From NCBI RefSeq assembly GCF_048544455.1, contig NC_133532.1:87685156-87749155 (forward strand): a DNA stretch of 64,000 nt, written 5' to 3'. Both the position numbers and the translations under genes were made by a program. The notes below the pieces were generated by a model. It worked only from the letters and a program-made list of their open reading frames with translations, had not been told where the DNA came from and searched no databases. The DNA is from Silene latifolia (taxonomy: Eukaryota > Streptophyta > Magnoliopsida > Caryophyllales > Caryophyllaceae). Positions 45,190 through 55,716 of the stretch are shown here, one piece after another. Within the stretch, counting starts at the first letter, position 1. Every line of letters starts with the position of its first letter.

Positions 45190-46140
45190 CGTTTTTCAGA
45201 AAAAAGGGAGAGCTGGCTTCTATCGCCAAGCTGCTCGCGCCTCTTTAGGCGTGTTCTAAGGATTCCCACCTTGAATTGTCCCTTTAAAGTTTGTTTTCTC
45301 CTGACACCTCAAACCTACCGCCGGAATGCTCGCGCCTCTTCGGGATGGCCCAGGACATTTTGTGTTTCCTCACACTCACATTTCCTTGTTTTTGCGTTTT
45401 ACGAATTCCGACACGGTTTCCATGACGCAGCTTTAAACATACGGATTTTTCTTTCTTTTTTAAAAGGGGGAAGGGCTAGTCGCCCCGATCCACGACGGAT
45501 CGTTTCCATGTCAGTCGAAATTCCGGAACTTTTTCGCTTTTTCGCACTTTTCCTAGCAAAAATAAAAATCGAAAATTGATAACACAACATCAGGTTTCCT
45601 CAAAAATTCAAGCACTCACAAATCCGAGTCTTGATCTCACAAAAAATCAAATCAAATACACTCGCAAAAATCTACTCTAAAATTCACCCCTGGCGGTTTG
45701 AGTTTGAATTTTTCGAGTCACAAATCAATTTCAACAATTTCGATGCAATTTAATTCACGACACGAGTTAATTGCTCAATTTTCAAATCAATTCCTTTTGA
45801 AGTCCAAATGTGACGACTTGTCGCGAAATTTTCAAAAATATCATTTCAAATTTCAAATTTCAATTTTAACTTTGAGTCACTGTGATTATTTTCGCTTGGA
45901 AGTGCTTTTTACGTGTTTGCGTTTATGCATACGTGCTACCAGTTGCCTGTTTTCTACACTAACAATGCAGGAACTAGTGCAAAGCAAAAGGGGAACTGAC
46001 AGCCGACAACGCTTCTCCAAAACACCACACAAAAAAGGCAAAAATCACAAAATGAACCACAATCCAAAAACACATATATACAAACCCCCTCACGCAAAAT
46101 ATAAATGTGTATAAACAAGAGTCCAAGACACGAACAAGCT
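45190..46140. other. Non-coding spacer between antisense genes
   Basis: Contains CTGCTCGCGCCTCTT (near 45230) and ATGCTCGCGCCTCTT (near 45325), the same motif as in the Tat LTR. No supportable ORF. Confidence 0.55.
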
Positions 46141-46142
46141 AC

Positions 46143-46760
46143 TACGACTACTCAGCGCCTCCCGTCGGACCAGTCCCGGTCTCACGAGGAGTCGCAGCCA
46201 AGGCAGACACCACCATCTTCTCAGACTCCCTCTCCGGAGAACTCTCCAGCGTCTCGTGCTCCATCTCGACGTGAAGCTCCTCCGCCGCAGCCAACTGAGC
46301 CTTGAGAGAGGAAATCTCCGCAACTCGGCTCCGCAGCACGTCCTTACGACGCCTCAACTCCTGGTCTCGACTAGTGATCCCCAACCCCTGGGCGTCGATC
46401 GTCGACCTGGCTATATCTAACTCAGAACGGACCTGAGCAAGCACCGCCGGATCCGCGGTACCCTGCAAAACACAATACAGATCATCAAGGTCTAAAAACG
46501 TGAAATGCAACACAAAATACACAGAAATAACACACAAAAAGTACCTGAGTAAGCCGAGCCTCCCTCGCAGCCGGGTCACCAGCAAGCGCCCTCCAGCGGT
46601 TAGCCATCCGCCACAAAGCCTGATGACTAGCAGTCGTCACCTACAGCCAAGAAGGTCCTTCAATACAATGCAAGGTAAAATATAAATGACGAACACTCTC
46701 CTGCAAACAAAGAATGTCAGCCGAAATTTCGGCATTACGACGACGTAAAATGGACAAATC
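46143..46760 (-). pseudogene. Second antisense gene: coiled-coil protein with introns
   Basis: On the minus strand the last exon runs from about 46465 to the stop at 46148. It is open and rich in Ala/Glu/Arg/Ser (VLAQVRSELDIARS ... LRSRVAEISSLKAQLAAAEE), with heptad-like spacing typical of a coiled coil. It is preceded by TTTTGCAG. An upstream exon (about 46547-46625) encodes QALWRMANRWRALAGDPAA and ends at CAG|GTAC; its acceptor is TTGGCTGTAG. A further acceptor-like TTTGCAG lies near 46700. The exons fit in phase. I do not recognise the family. Such coiled-coil extra proteins would match the antisense ORFs of Tat elements. Confidence 0.5.
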
Positions 46761-47608
46761 CAAAAAAAACCTACAAAGCAGAACAAGGGCAATCCCGCCC
46801 AAATCCAACCAAACAAAAACAATTTACAAAAAACGCACAAAAAAACGACTCGCCCTTCTTTTCAAGCAAAAGACGAGTCAAAAGAACCACAACAAAAAAG
46901 GCACCCCAAGACCCACGCAAGGTCCGCCAACAACCCAAAATACATTCCCGATGCAATGGGGTATTTTCTACGACTCAAAACGGCAATTTCTACGCCAATT
47001 TGAGCGCAAACCGGTCAAAATTTCAAAATACGACCAAAACAAGGCATCGTGATTTTATCACGCCTCAAAGCGACGTAAACTACCATTGAGGTCCATTTCT
47101 AGGCGAACTGACTCAATTCAAGCCCAAACAAGCGCTTATTCTGTCAGACATAAGACCGTCACAAAAGGCAAAAATTCCAATTTTGCCCACAATACCCAAC
47201 AAAGGTCCACAATGGCAAATACGGTCTTTCCCGACTACAATGCAACCTAGTGGGACCCATTACCCAAGCAAATAAACTTGGCATTGTGAAATGAGACGGT
47301 TTCTTCGCCTCACTCACGTTTTTCGAGCATAGGGGACGTAAACGGGGACCAAAACGCAAACTAAAAGCACCCCTATACTCCTAAACAGGTTTCTAACCTA
47401 ATGCATTCATCAATTTCACTCGAAATGGGCTCAATCAAAAACGCCCAAATCGATTTTTTTTAAGGGTAAACATTTCACCCTGATTTAATCAATCAAAAGA
47501 CCAACAAATTCAAATGGATTCAAGAGGAAATACATACCTTAAGATGACATGTTGATGATGGCACGAACTGGAGCAAGCATGAAGACCAAAAACGGCGGTT
47601 TTTGTTTA
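46761..47608. other. Tat 3' remnant, no gene
   Basis: A/C-rich on the + strand. No LTR, PPT or supportable ORF. It ends where homology to the Athila-like LTR begins (ATATGCGCATCTTTCATGG). Confidence 0.5.
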
Positions 47609-48155
47609 TATGCGCATCTTTCATGGAGCAAGAAGAAGATGTGTGGGTCTGTAACACAATCCGAGCGTCCAAGGGTCGGGATGAGCGGATTCTCAGGTGG
47701 CTGGACGAGCGGCCTTCAAGGTTGGACGAGCGTCCTGGGAGGCGTCCCTATGGGAAGGACGCTCGGATTTTCCTGTGTTGGACGGGCGTCCTGCCTGGTT
47801 AGACGAGCGGATCTCGTCCCAGCCTTCTCTTTCTTCTTTTCTTCTTTCTTCCTCCAATAATCCTCCGGGATCTTGTCGGAGATGCAAGGATTTATTCATC
47901 ATTGCCCATCTACTATAATATGTACAAAGGCCTTCTAGTCTTGTCTTCTCTTTGATGCTTGGTCATTAGATTTGATCAATTTAGCTCTATTTTGCCATGA
48001 AAATGCAAGGTTTACACTCCTCTCCTACCAAGGAAACAAAACCTCAAAGATTATGCAAAACAAAGGACTAAAGATAGTAAATGACCCAAATATGCACTAA
48101 AAAGCATATGAACGAGGCTAATTCGGGGACTAACTATGCTCAAATAATGGTCACA
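47609..48155 (-). repeat. 3' LTR (U3 part) of minus-strand Athila-like element
   Basis: Begins at TGTGACC (48155, minus) and matches 56933-57447 closely, including the GACGAGCG motifs. It is cut at 47609, so the R/U5 part is lost. Confidence 0.75.
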
Positions 48156-48159
48156 TGAA

Positions 48160-48178
48160 ATATCCCCAAAACCGAACC
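48160..48178 (-). other. Polypurine tract region of minus-strand Athila-like element
   Basis: On the minus strand GGTTCGGTTTTGGGGA, after CTCGGGACGAGCAAA. The plus-strand element has the comparable AAGGGTTTGGTTTGGGG after CTTGGGGACAAGC. Confidence 0.55.
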
Positions 48179-48179
48179 T

Positions 48180-50140
48180 TTGCTCGTCCCGAGTAAAGAG
48201 GTGACAAAAACTAGGACCCTTATTTAAATTATCCTACTAATATAGACGACATGAGACAATTAGCGGGTCTCACTCCGCCCCTTCAACTTACAACAAGACA
48301 ACCATGAGGTAGGATGCCTTCTTGCAAGGCAAGGTGGGTCTTGCCAAAATGGCGACACTTCCAAGCATTAAAGCACACAAAATCAAGTAATGGATGAATC
48401 TACAAAAGAATAGCCACTTTCCTCATCTAAGTGGCGGAAATTATCTAAAGGGGAAGCAAGTCAAGGGTACACACTCCTTCATAGATGCAATTTCTTCAAT
48501 CTACTAAGCCTAGAAGGATACCAATAAATCACCTCCAAGTTGTGTCAATCTAGGGTACCTTCGTCCTCAATCGTTAAATGCTTTTGTCAAGAATAGACTC
48601 CCTATGGTGTTAGAAACACTGGAGGATCGCGGAATCCCCCCTCTTGCCTATACAAGAAGAAGGGTCGTCCCCTCTCTACCATGCACAAAAATGTATACGA
48701 TGGATAAAGGGATCGATAGTATTTTGAGTTTCATTTGGGGGTTTGCTTTTTGTTGTTGTTTTTCCCCAATTTCTTGTGGCATATAACATTTGAGAACAAT
48801 TTCTTGCCATTTCTTTTGATTTTTGGCATTTCAATACTTGACAAATTCAACTTTTCTTTTCATTTCTTTTTGAACATTTTCAAAGTCACCCCATTTGTAG
48901 GGAGGGTGCTTATATTTGAAGCTTTAGGAGTCTATTTTTGCTCCTCTTTTCATTTGATGCAATTTGCAAATTTTTTTACTTTCATTTCAACGCTTGAACT
49001 CAAACTTTGAACAATTTTTGTGCCTATTCCCTTTGATGACAAAAATGTGGTAGAACATGGATGAATGATGGTTGCATGGTTTCCAAGGTCACCATGGAAT
49101 AAACGGTAGCCAAGGAGTTATCACACCACAAGGTACTCTTGACTAGGCCTTAATCCATGGGTCAAAGGATACTAGCATGACACATCCTAGGGTGTTTTAC
49201 AAGTATTCTAACATGCAAAGTCTTAAGAAGAAAAAGCATCTACTAGGGCCTATATACACTTGTCAAGCTTCCCAAGTAGACGGTTTCACAAAAATTTTCT
49301 AACATGCAAACTATATGCCATGATGCAACAAACATATATACATCCTAATGCATATGCTTCTACCAACTAATATGCCAAATACTCTAAATGCAAGTCCTAG
49401 ATTCACATTGTTTATACCGCATCAATCAAAATAAAGCCACATAGTCATTAACATAAAGAGGAAAAAGGAGATTGGAAAGATTATACCATGCGGTCTTCAA
49501 TATTCTCATGTCTCAGATGTGGCGTAGTCGATCAATGTGAACAAGCATGAACAAACGCAATATATACAACAATATATACAAGACTACACTAAAAAGGAAA
49601 TGAACATGTTTTTTTTTTTTAATTTTTTCAATTTTTCAATTTTTTGGATTTTTCGAAATTTTTGATTTTTTTGGATTTTGAATAAAAGTCATGTTAGAAT
49701 TTCCCATCCCCACACTAGTATGGGCATTGTCCTCAATGGCCAATACGATAGGACATTATGCAATGAATATGCATGATTTCTAAACTAAATGCAAACTATA
49801 CTAAGCTACACTACATGATGCAAGTGTTTTTGTTATGGCGGAGAACATAATTTAAATTAGCTCCCAATGCATATGCATGGACTTCCCCAAACCAAAATAG
49901 ACATTATTTCTAACGTCTTGAATTTTGAGGTAGTTCATGCACATGGAATGCAATGCATGAAACTAAATATTGCCATTTTGGATTTTACAAGTTGGGAACA
50001 ATAAAAATGAACACGTTAATGAAGCCAAGGTGTTAGTCCTCCATGTTGCTAGGACTCCACAAACTAAATGATCAAGATAAAATAAAAACAAGGGAAGTAG
50101 ACAAACCATGATGGAGGTGTAAGAGTGTAGGAGCCTCCAA
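48180..50140 (-). other. Athila-like 3' non-coding region
   Basis: About 2 kb between the env-like gene and the PPT. AT-rich with a T-run (49612-49622); no supportable ORF. Confidence 0.6.
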
Positions 50141-50146
50141 AGTTTG

Positions 50147-51723
50147 CTAATCTTCACCCATCGTATCGTCATCATCATCATCCTCCTCTCTTGAGGTATA
50201 TTCAACTTCCATAGATGTGGAATCGTCTCCACTTCCACTTTCACTTCCTTGTTCTTCCTCACTTTCCTCTTCCTCTTCTAGAGCTTCTTCTTCTTGATCC
50301 TCCTCTTGAACCTCCTCTTCTTCGCCTTCTTCATCAACATTCTCCTCTCCACCCGGTCTTCCACCACTAGAGGTGCTAGGAAAGAAGACTTCCCTATCCG
50401 CCCAACTAGGCAAAGGACTAGATGTAGGAGGGGCGGATATTGGGCCTTGTAAGCATCCACTCTATCATTGTAAGCTTGCTTGTGCATTTCCCTCATGAGT
50501 AGAGTCATGTAGTCATTTCCTACCTCGACATCCTTGGGTTTGAATTCGTGATACTCAAATGGGTAAGGTGGGGTGATAATGGAGGAGGAGGGCTCGTCAA
50601 TCTCGCCTCTTTGTTGTTGAATAATATATTTGGTCTCCTCGGAGATTGGAAGAATGTAATTTGGTCGGTAAGCATTCAATCGGCAAATCTTTGAAGGCAA
50701 GGTGAAGGATCTAGCTTCATTGGTTAACCACCCATATTTGGTGTCAAGAGAATCATGCTTGACCCACTTAAATTTGTGAATCATGGTGTCCATATCAATG
50801 AGATGGCCTCCTTTAACCGCCACATAAGTGTTGTCCTTGTTGAAATTTGGGTCAAAGTGCTTGGCCAAATGGGTAACTAGTCCTCCATTTACAATAAAAG
50901 CGGTGCCTTCTTTACCACAATCGACATTAAGCCATCGTTCAACCAAAAGTCTTAGAGCATTACATGGCTTAGTATATTCCCTTACTATGTTCAAGGTCGA
51001 CTCAAGAAGAACACAATCGAGCTTGGTAAAATAATTAGTGCCATTTCTTGCTATCAAAGTATTCCTAATGACCTTATGCCACACTCTAATGCCCGGATGG
51101 TGGACTAATAGAGCACGAGAATCATGAAAGCGCACAAATTTCTTTCCGGAAATTGCCTCCCAAAGAGGAGCGGGGTCATAGTTGTCGGGGATCTTTGTAT
51201 ATTTCGGGGTAACGCTAAGGCCTAAAATCTTACTCAATTCGCCAAAAGTGATGCGTCTATCAACATTTGCAAGACGAAACTCGATGTGGGTTCTAGTTTC
51301 CACCCTTGTGAGTTTCAAGGAACTCAAAAATTTTAAGGTGAGGGACGGGTATGTCAATTCCTTCATTGTAAACAATTTACCCAATCCCATAGACTCAAAG
51401 AAGGTTTTGGTTCATTCAAGAACACCCAATTTTGACAATGCATCTTCAAAAATAAACTTAGTAGGCATGATGTTTTTCTTAGCAAAGAGAATGAATTTCT
51501 CCCTTTGAGAGTCGGAAGTGAAAGTTACCTCCGGATAATTGGATAGTTGCTCAATGACCGGAGTTGTTGATGTTGTAGCTTCCATAGGGGGACCTTGTTG
51601 AACCTCTAACCTTGCCTCATGGACTACTAATGCTTTTGACAATTGTTTTGCTTGAAGAGCTTGTTGCCTTTTTGAAAGTGTCTTCTTTGGAGGTGCCTTG
51701 TTACCTCCTTTAGTTCTTGCCAT
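50147..51723 (-). pseudogene. ATHILA ORF-1 / env-like protein
   Basis: Starts at ATG 51723 (MARTKGGNKAPPKK, basic). An in-frame TAG at 51412-51414 is followed by the main open part to 50278. That part has conserved-looking blocks typical of the plant ATHILA ORF-1 family, as I recall them: YPSLTLKFLSSL, IEFRLANVDRRITFGELSKI and NTLIARNGTNYFTKLDC. A frameshift near 50430 moves the end into another frame, where a long acidic tail of Glu/Asp runs (EEEEESEEEQ ... REEDDDDDD) to the stop at 50147. The position between protease and 3' LTR is that of the env-like ORF of Athila. I see no clear signal peptide or transmembrane segment. Confidence 0.72.
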
Positions 51724-52059
51724 TCTTGATTACACCAAAGAAAGATTGAAATCTTCAATTTTTAGTTATGCCCAAATCGATTTAAGATGAAAGAATGTTG
51801 CTTTGTATCTTAAAAATCGACTCAAAGATTGAAGATTTTGGTGTTTGAATCAATTGTTTTTGCTAAAAGAGTGATTAATTTTTGTTGTGAGGAAGTTTGG
51901 ATTTGATTTTGTTGAATTTGGTTGAGGAAATTTGATTTTTGTTGATGTAGAGGATGAGGGTTTTTGGGGTTTTTGGGTAGTGGGTAGTGTTTGAATGTAG
52001 AAGAAATGAAAATGAATGAGGGAAGAGGGTTTAAAGACCCGTTATGTTTGAAAACAAAA

Positions 52060-52490
52060 GCAGGGGACGAGCGGACCAAGGGTCGGGACGCTCGGATTCT
52101 TCGTGTTTTATCTCAGGAAAAGACACCACATGACGATTGTCTTGCAGCAAGGACGAGCGGATTTTTCAATTTGAGACGAGCGTCTTCCTGGAGGACGCTC
52201 GGATTCTGTTACAGGGAGAAACTTTAAATTTCAACAGCAGAAAGACGAGCGTCTTTGCTGTAAGACGAGCGTCCAAGATCGGACGAGCGGATTGTCAATT
52301 TAAACGCTCGGATTTTGTGCCAGACCTGTTTTTTGAATTTTGCAGCGCTGCTAGACGAGCGGATTGTAGCTTAGACGCTCGGATTCCTTGACGACGAGCG
52401 GATTCTCCTCTTGGCCGCTCGGATTCTTCCTTGACCACACGGATTCAGGTCCATCCGTGGGTATTGCATAACCCGTATCATTTTCATTCT
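52060..52490. repeat. Cluster of GACGAGCG / GACGCTCG motifs
   Basis: About 12 copies in 430 bp, alternating GACGAGCG and its partly inverted form CGCTCGG, mostly 18-23 bp apart and often followed by GATT. It lies between protease and env-like gene. The same motifs occur in the LTR at 57005-57126. Confidence 0.85.
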
Positions 52491-52767
52491 TCAATTCTCG
52501 TGTTCTTCATTGTGGGGGCACTACAAAGGCATGAATAGCCTAGGCAATTGCTATCCCCAGACTAAGATAAAGCACTACACATCAATAAAATCATAAGTCC
52601 CTCCCTCACTTCTCTCAAAATGATGAATATCTTGATCAAGGCACAAAAATATAAATCCAAAAATGACAAAAATGCAATGTAAAAATTGAAATGCAAGTTA
52701 GGGAGTCAGAATATTTACAAATGGTGGTTTAGGGAGGACTCCACCAAATCTCATCCAATGTGAGATG

Positions 52768-53640
52768 TCAAGGGGGCATGTTCAAGGTGTTGTTGATGTT
52801 ACTCAACACCTTGAAGAAGTAGTCGAAAGCTTGTTCATTATCATGATAAAGATCCTCAATAGATCTTTGCACTTGTTGTTCTCCATGATGGTCTTGGTTT
52901 ATAGCATTACCAATGTAGGGATTGAATATCCCTTCGAACTCATCATACCAAAGACCGCAAACTTCGTCTACTTGATCACTAAAAATTTCTTGAGTTGATA
53001 GAGACAACTCTCCTTCTTTCTTGTCTTGGCCAATGAGGCTATCCTCTTCATTGTTGTATTTGGGTGAGCTTTTCAAGCTCTCATTGTTGCTATTCCCTTG
53101 CTCATTGAATGGATCATCATCAACTTTCTTTTTCCATTGGAATTCCGACTTCTTCCTATCATCCTTCCGGCTATAGTGATCAACCATAAAGCATGGTTCA
53201 TGCAAACAGGGAGCCCTCATGGTTTTGTCAAGATTGAAAGTTATGGTCTCATCTCCCACTTCTAGAGTAAGCTCTTCGTGCTTCACATCTATCACCGCAC
53301 CCGCGGTGTGCAAAAAGGTCTACCAAGGATGATCGGAATATTGGATTCTTCTTCCATGTCAACAATGACAGTCCACCGGGATGAAGAATTTGCCGATTCT
53401 CACGGGAACATCTTCCCATATCCCTAACGGTGTCTTCGTCGATCTATCGGCCATTTGGAGTGTTAAGTTGGTATATTTAAGTTCTCCCATCCCTAGCCTT
53501 TTACTAACCGAATACGGCATAACACTCACGCTTGCTCCTAGATCACATAAAGCATTGTTGATCGTAGTGTCGCCAATGGTAAACGGTATTGAGAAGCTTC
53601 CAGGATCTTTAAGTTTCGGAGGTGATCTCCCTTGAAGGAT
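52768..53640 (-). pseudogene. Athila-like protease and C-terminal tail
   Basis: At about 53500-53560 the minus strand reads NNALCDLGASVSVMP, the retropepsin active site with the DLGAS triad intact. Frames break between here and 53313. From 53313 the frame is open: LHTAGAVIDVKHEELTLEVGDE, the conserved end of Athila protease, then an acidic hydrophilic tail of about 130 residues to the stop at 52768. No reverse transcriptase follows; the plus-strand element has the same plan. Confidence 0.72.
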
Positions 53641-53644
53641 TACA

Positions 53645-55604
53645 CTACTCAGTACTCATCTTAGTGAAGGCGATAGTTTCAAGCTTCCGGATCGACTTCT
53701 TTTTCGTAAGGATGTCCTTCATGTACTTTTTATAGGCCGACACGTGATTTATTAATTCCGTGAAAGGAATCGAGACTTCCAAATTCTTCACAATTTCCAT
53801 AAATTTTCCAAGTTGGTCATCAAACTTAGGCTTAGCTTGACGACTTGGGAATGGAAGTCTAATCACAATGGGCTCCTTCTCCTTGGCATTTTCTTCACTT
53901 TTCTTTGAAACTTCTTCTTTTGTTGGTTCTCCTTCCTTAGAGTTTTGCACAACTTCTTCTTTGTCACTAGCTTCCACAACTTCATCCTCAACTTGCTTCT
54001 TCGGTCCTTCATATCTCGTACCACTCCTCAAGTGAATGGCACTAACCGTTTCATGTCTTGTGGGATTACTTTGAGGTGGTAATTGCCCCTTTTGTCTTTG
54101 AGAGTTTGAAGATGCTAGTTGGGTCAATTGCGTTTCCAACATTTTTGTGTGGGCTAGGATGTTGTTGATGGTGATATCTTTTGCTTGGTTATCTTTTTGC
54201 ATTTGAGTGAAAAACTCTTGTTGATTCTTTTGCATTTGGAGGACCGCTTTTTGAACATCAAAACCTTGATCATTTTGTTGATTGTATGGAGTTTGATTTT
54301 GGTAACCTTGGTTTTGGTTGAAAAAGGGTCTTTGATTTTGGTTTCTCATGGGAGGTGGGGTGTATGTTGGTTGAGGGTTTTGAACATTTTGGCTTTTGTA
54401 TGAGAGATTTGGGTGGAATTTGGTGTTTTCATTGTAATAGTTGGAATAAGGGGTACCACTCTTGTATGCTTGAAAAGCATTCACTTGTTCATTTGTTCCC
54501 CTACATTCACTTTGGTCATGTCCCAAAGTTCCAAAATTCTCACATATCCCACTTGGGATTGATGAAGATGCTACCATGGCATTAACATGATGCTTTGGTG
54601 ATTTTGAGGCTTCTTCAAGTTTAGCCATAGCCTTCTCAAACTTCAAGTTGATGGTATCAATTTGAGCACTAAGTTGAGCACCCAATTGAGTAATAGAGTC
54701 CACTTCATGCTTTCCTCCTCTAGTAGCCTTGCGAGGTCTACTATATTGTGAATTATGGACCGCCATTTCCTCAATTTTGTTCCAAGTTTGATTGTCGTCA
54801 ACTTCGGTGAACATACCATTTGATCCCATGTTGAGAATGTTTCTTGAGTCTTCATAAAGACCATTCCAAAATTGTTGTACCAAGAACCACTCGCTAAGTC
54901 CATGATGAGGACATCAGCGACAAATTCCTTTGAATCGCTCCCAAGATTCATACAAAGATTCTTCATCCCTTTGCTTAAAACCCGTAATTTGAGCTCTTAG
55001 CATGTTAGTCTTTTCCGGAGGGTAGAATATTTTGTAGAAAGCTAAAGCCAACTTCTTCCAAGAGTAGCCTTATCAAGGCTTTTCAACCATTGTTTTGCGG
55101 TGCCAATTAGAGAAAAAGGAAATAAGACCCATCGAATTTGGTCTTGATTTACACCGGTTTGTGAGATCGCATCACAATAATCACAAAAAGTTTCCAAATG
55201 GGAATGAGGGTCTTCACTAGGCACCCCCCCCCCCCCCCAAATTGGCTTCTTTCGACTAATTGGATAAATGCGTATTTTGCAATGAAATTTCCGGTTAAGT
55301 GTTGTGGTGTGGAAGTACCATTGGGTAGGTTCTCCTCGATTGGTACGGAATGTGATGAAAACTTCGACATTGTGGGTTGATTTTGTGATTGATTTTGTGT
55401 TGGGTTCTCCTCACCTTCTCTTGCAAAAGGGTTGATGAACTCAATAGTATTTGTTTGAATATCTACAACCTCACCAATACCTCTCGAAGTATTTCTAGCA
55501 AGTCTTCTATTGTTAGTCAAAGTCCTTTCAATTTCGTGATCAATGGGTAACAAGTTACCTTGTGATCTTCTAGACATGCAAAATATCAAACAACTCGAAA
55601 ACAA
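53645..55604 (-). pseudogene. Athila-like gag, frameshifted
   Basis: The start is near 55574 (MSRRSQGNLLPIDHEIERTL; compare MRRSQGGELRPLDPEIERTL in the plus-strand element). A frameshift occurs at the G/C run 55221-55236. The next part has WVLFPFSLIGTAKQWL, the gag core. Another shift near 55050-54890 leads to the long frame from 54883 with FWNGLYEDSRNILN, a Gln/Asn-rich linker, and a stop at 53645. The zinc knuckle reads CENFGTLGHDQSEC: the second Cys of CX2CX4HX4C is Phe. The C-terminal IHLRSGTRYEGP and IPFTELINHVSAYKKYMK blocks are typical of Athila. Confidence 0.85.
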
Positions 55605-55694
55605 TTAGAACAAACCTTGAGGAGTTTTACTTCCCCAAGGCAAAGAAAGACACAACTAATAACAATCTAAGAAAATCAAATCAAGTTAACACCG

Positions 55695-55712
55695 TCCCCG
55701 ACAACGGCGCCA
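55695..55712 (-). other. Primer binding site, tRNA-Asp (minus strand)
   Basis: Minus strand TGGCGCCGTTGTCGGGGA, one mismatch from the tRNA-Asp complement used by Athila elements; 4 bp after the LTR end. Confidence 0.88.
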
Positions 55713-55716
55713 TTTT

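Larger units (their letters stand above)
33076..47608 (+). mobile_element. Tat-lineage Ty3 retrotransposon, truncated, about 14.5 kb
   Basis: Order on the + strand: 5' LTR, tRNA-Arg-type PBS, leader with 60-bp repeats, gag, protease, foreign block, RNase H, integrase, and non-coding DNA with antisense genes. The very long LTR, the PBS and antisense extra genes after integrase are typical of the Tat (Ogre/Retand-like) lineage. Reverse transcriptase and the 3' LTR are missing. The right limit is where homology to the Athila-like LTR begins (about 47608). Confidence 0.82.

Noticed and set aside
45271..46114. Plus-strand ORFs of 102 and 138 codons after the Tat antisense gene
   Set aside because: No domain, Phe/Ser-rich, and in a region with antisense signals; not supported.
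47549..47918. ORFs in the LTR at 47.6 kb and again at 56.9-57.2 kb
   Set aside because: They translate the GACGAGCG motif cluster; the same frames appear in both LTR copies only because the DNA is repeated.
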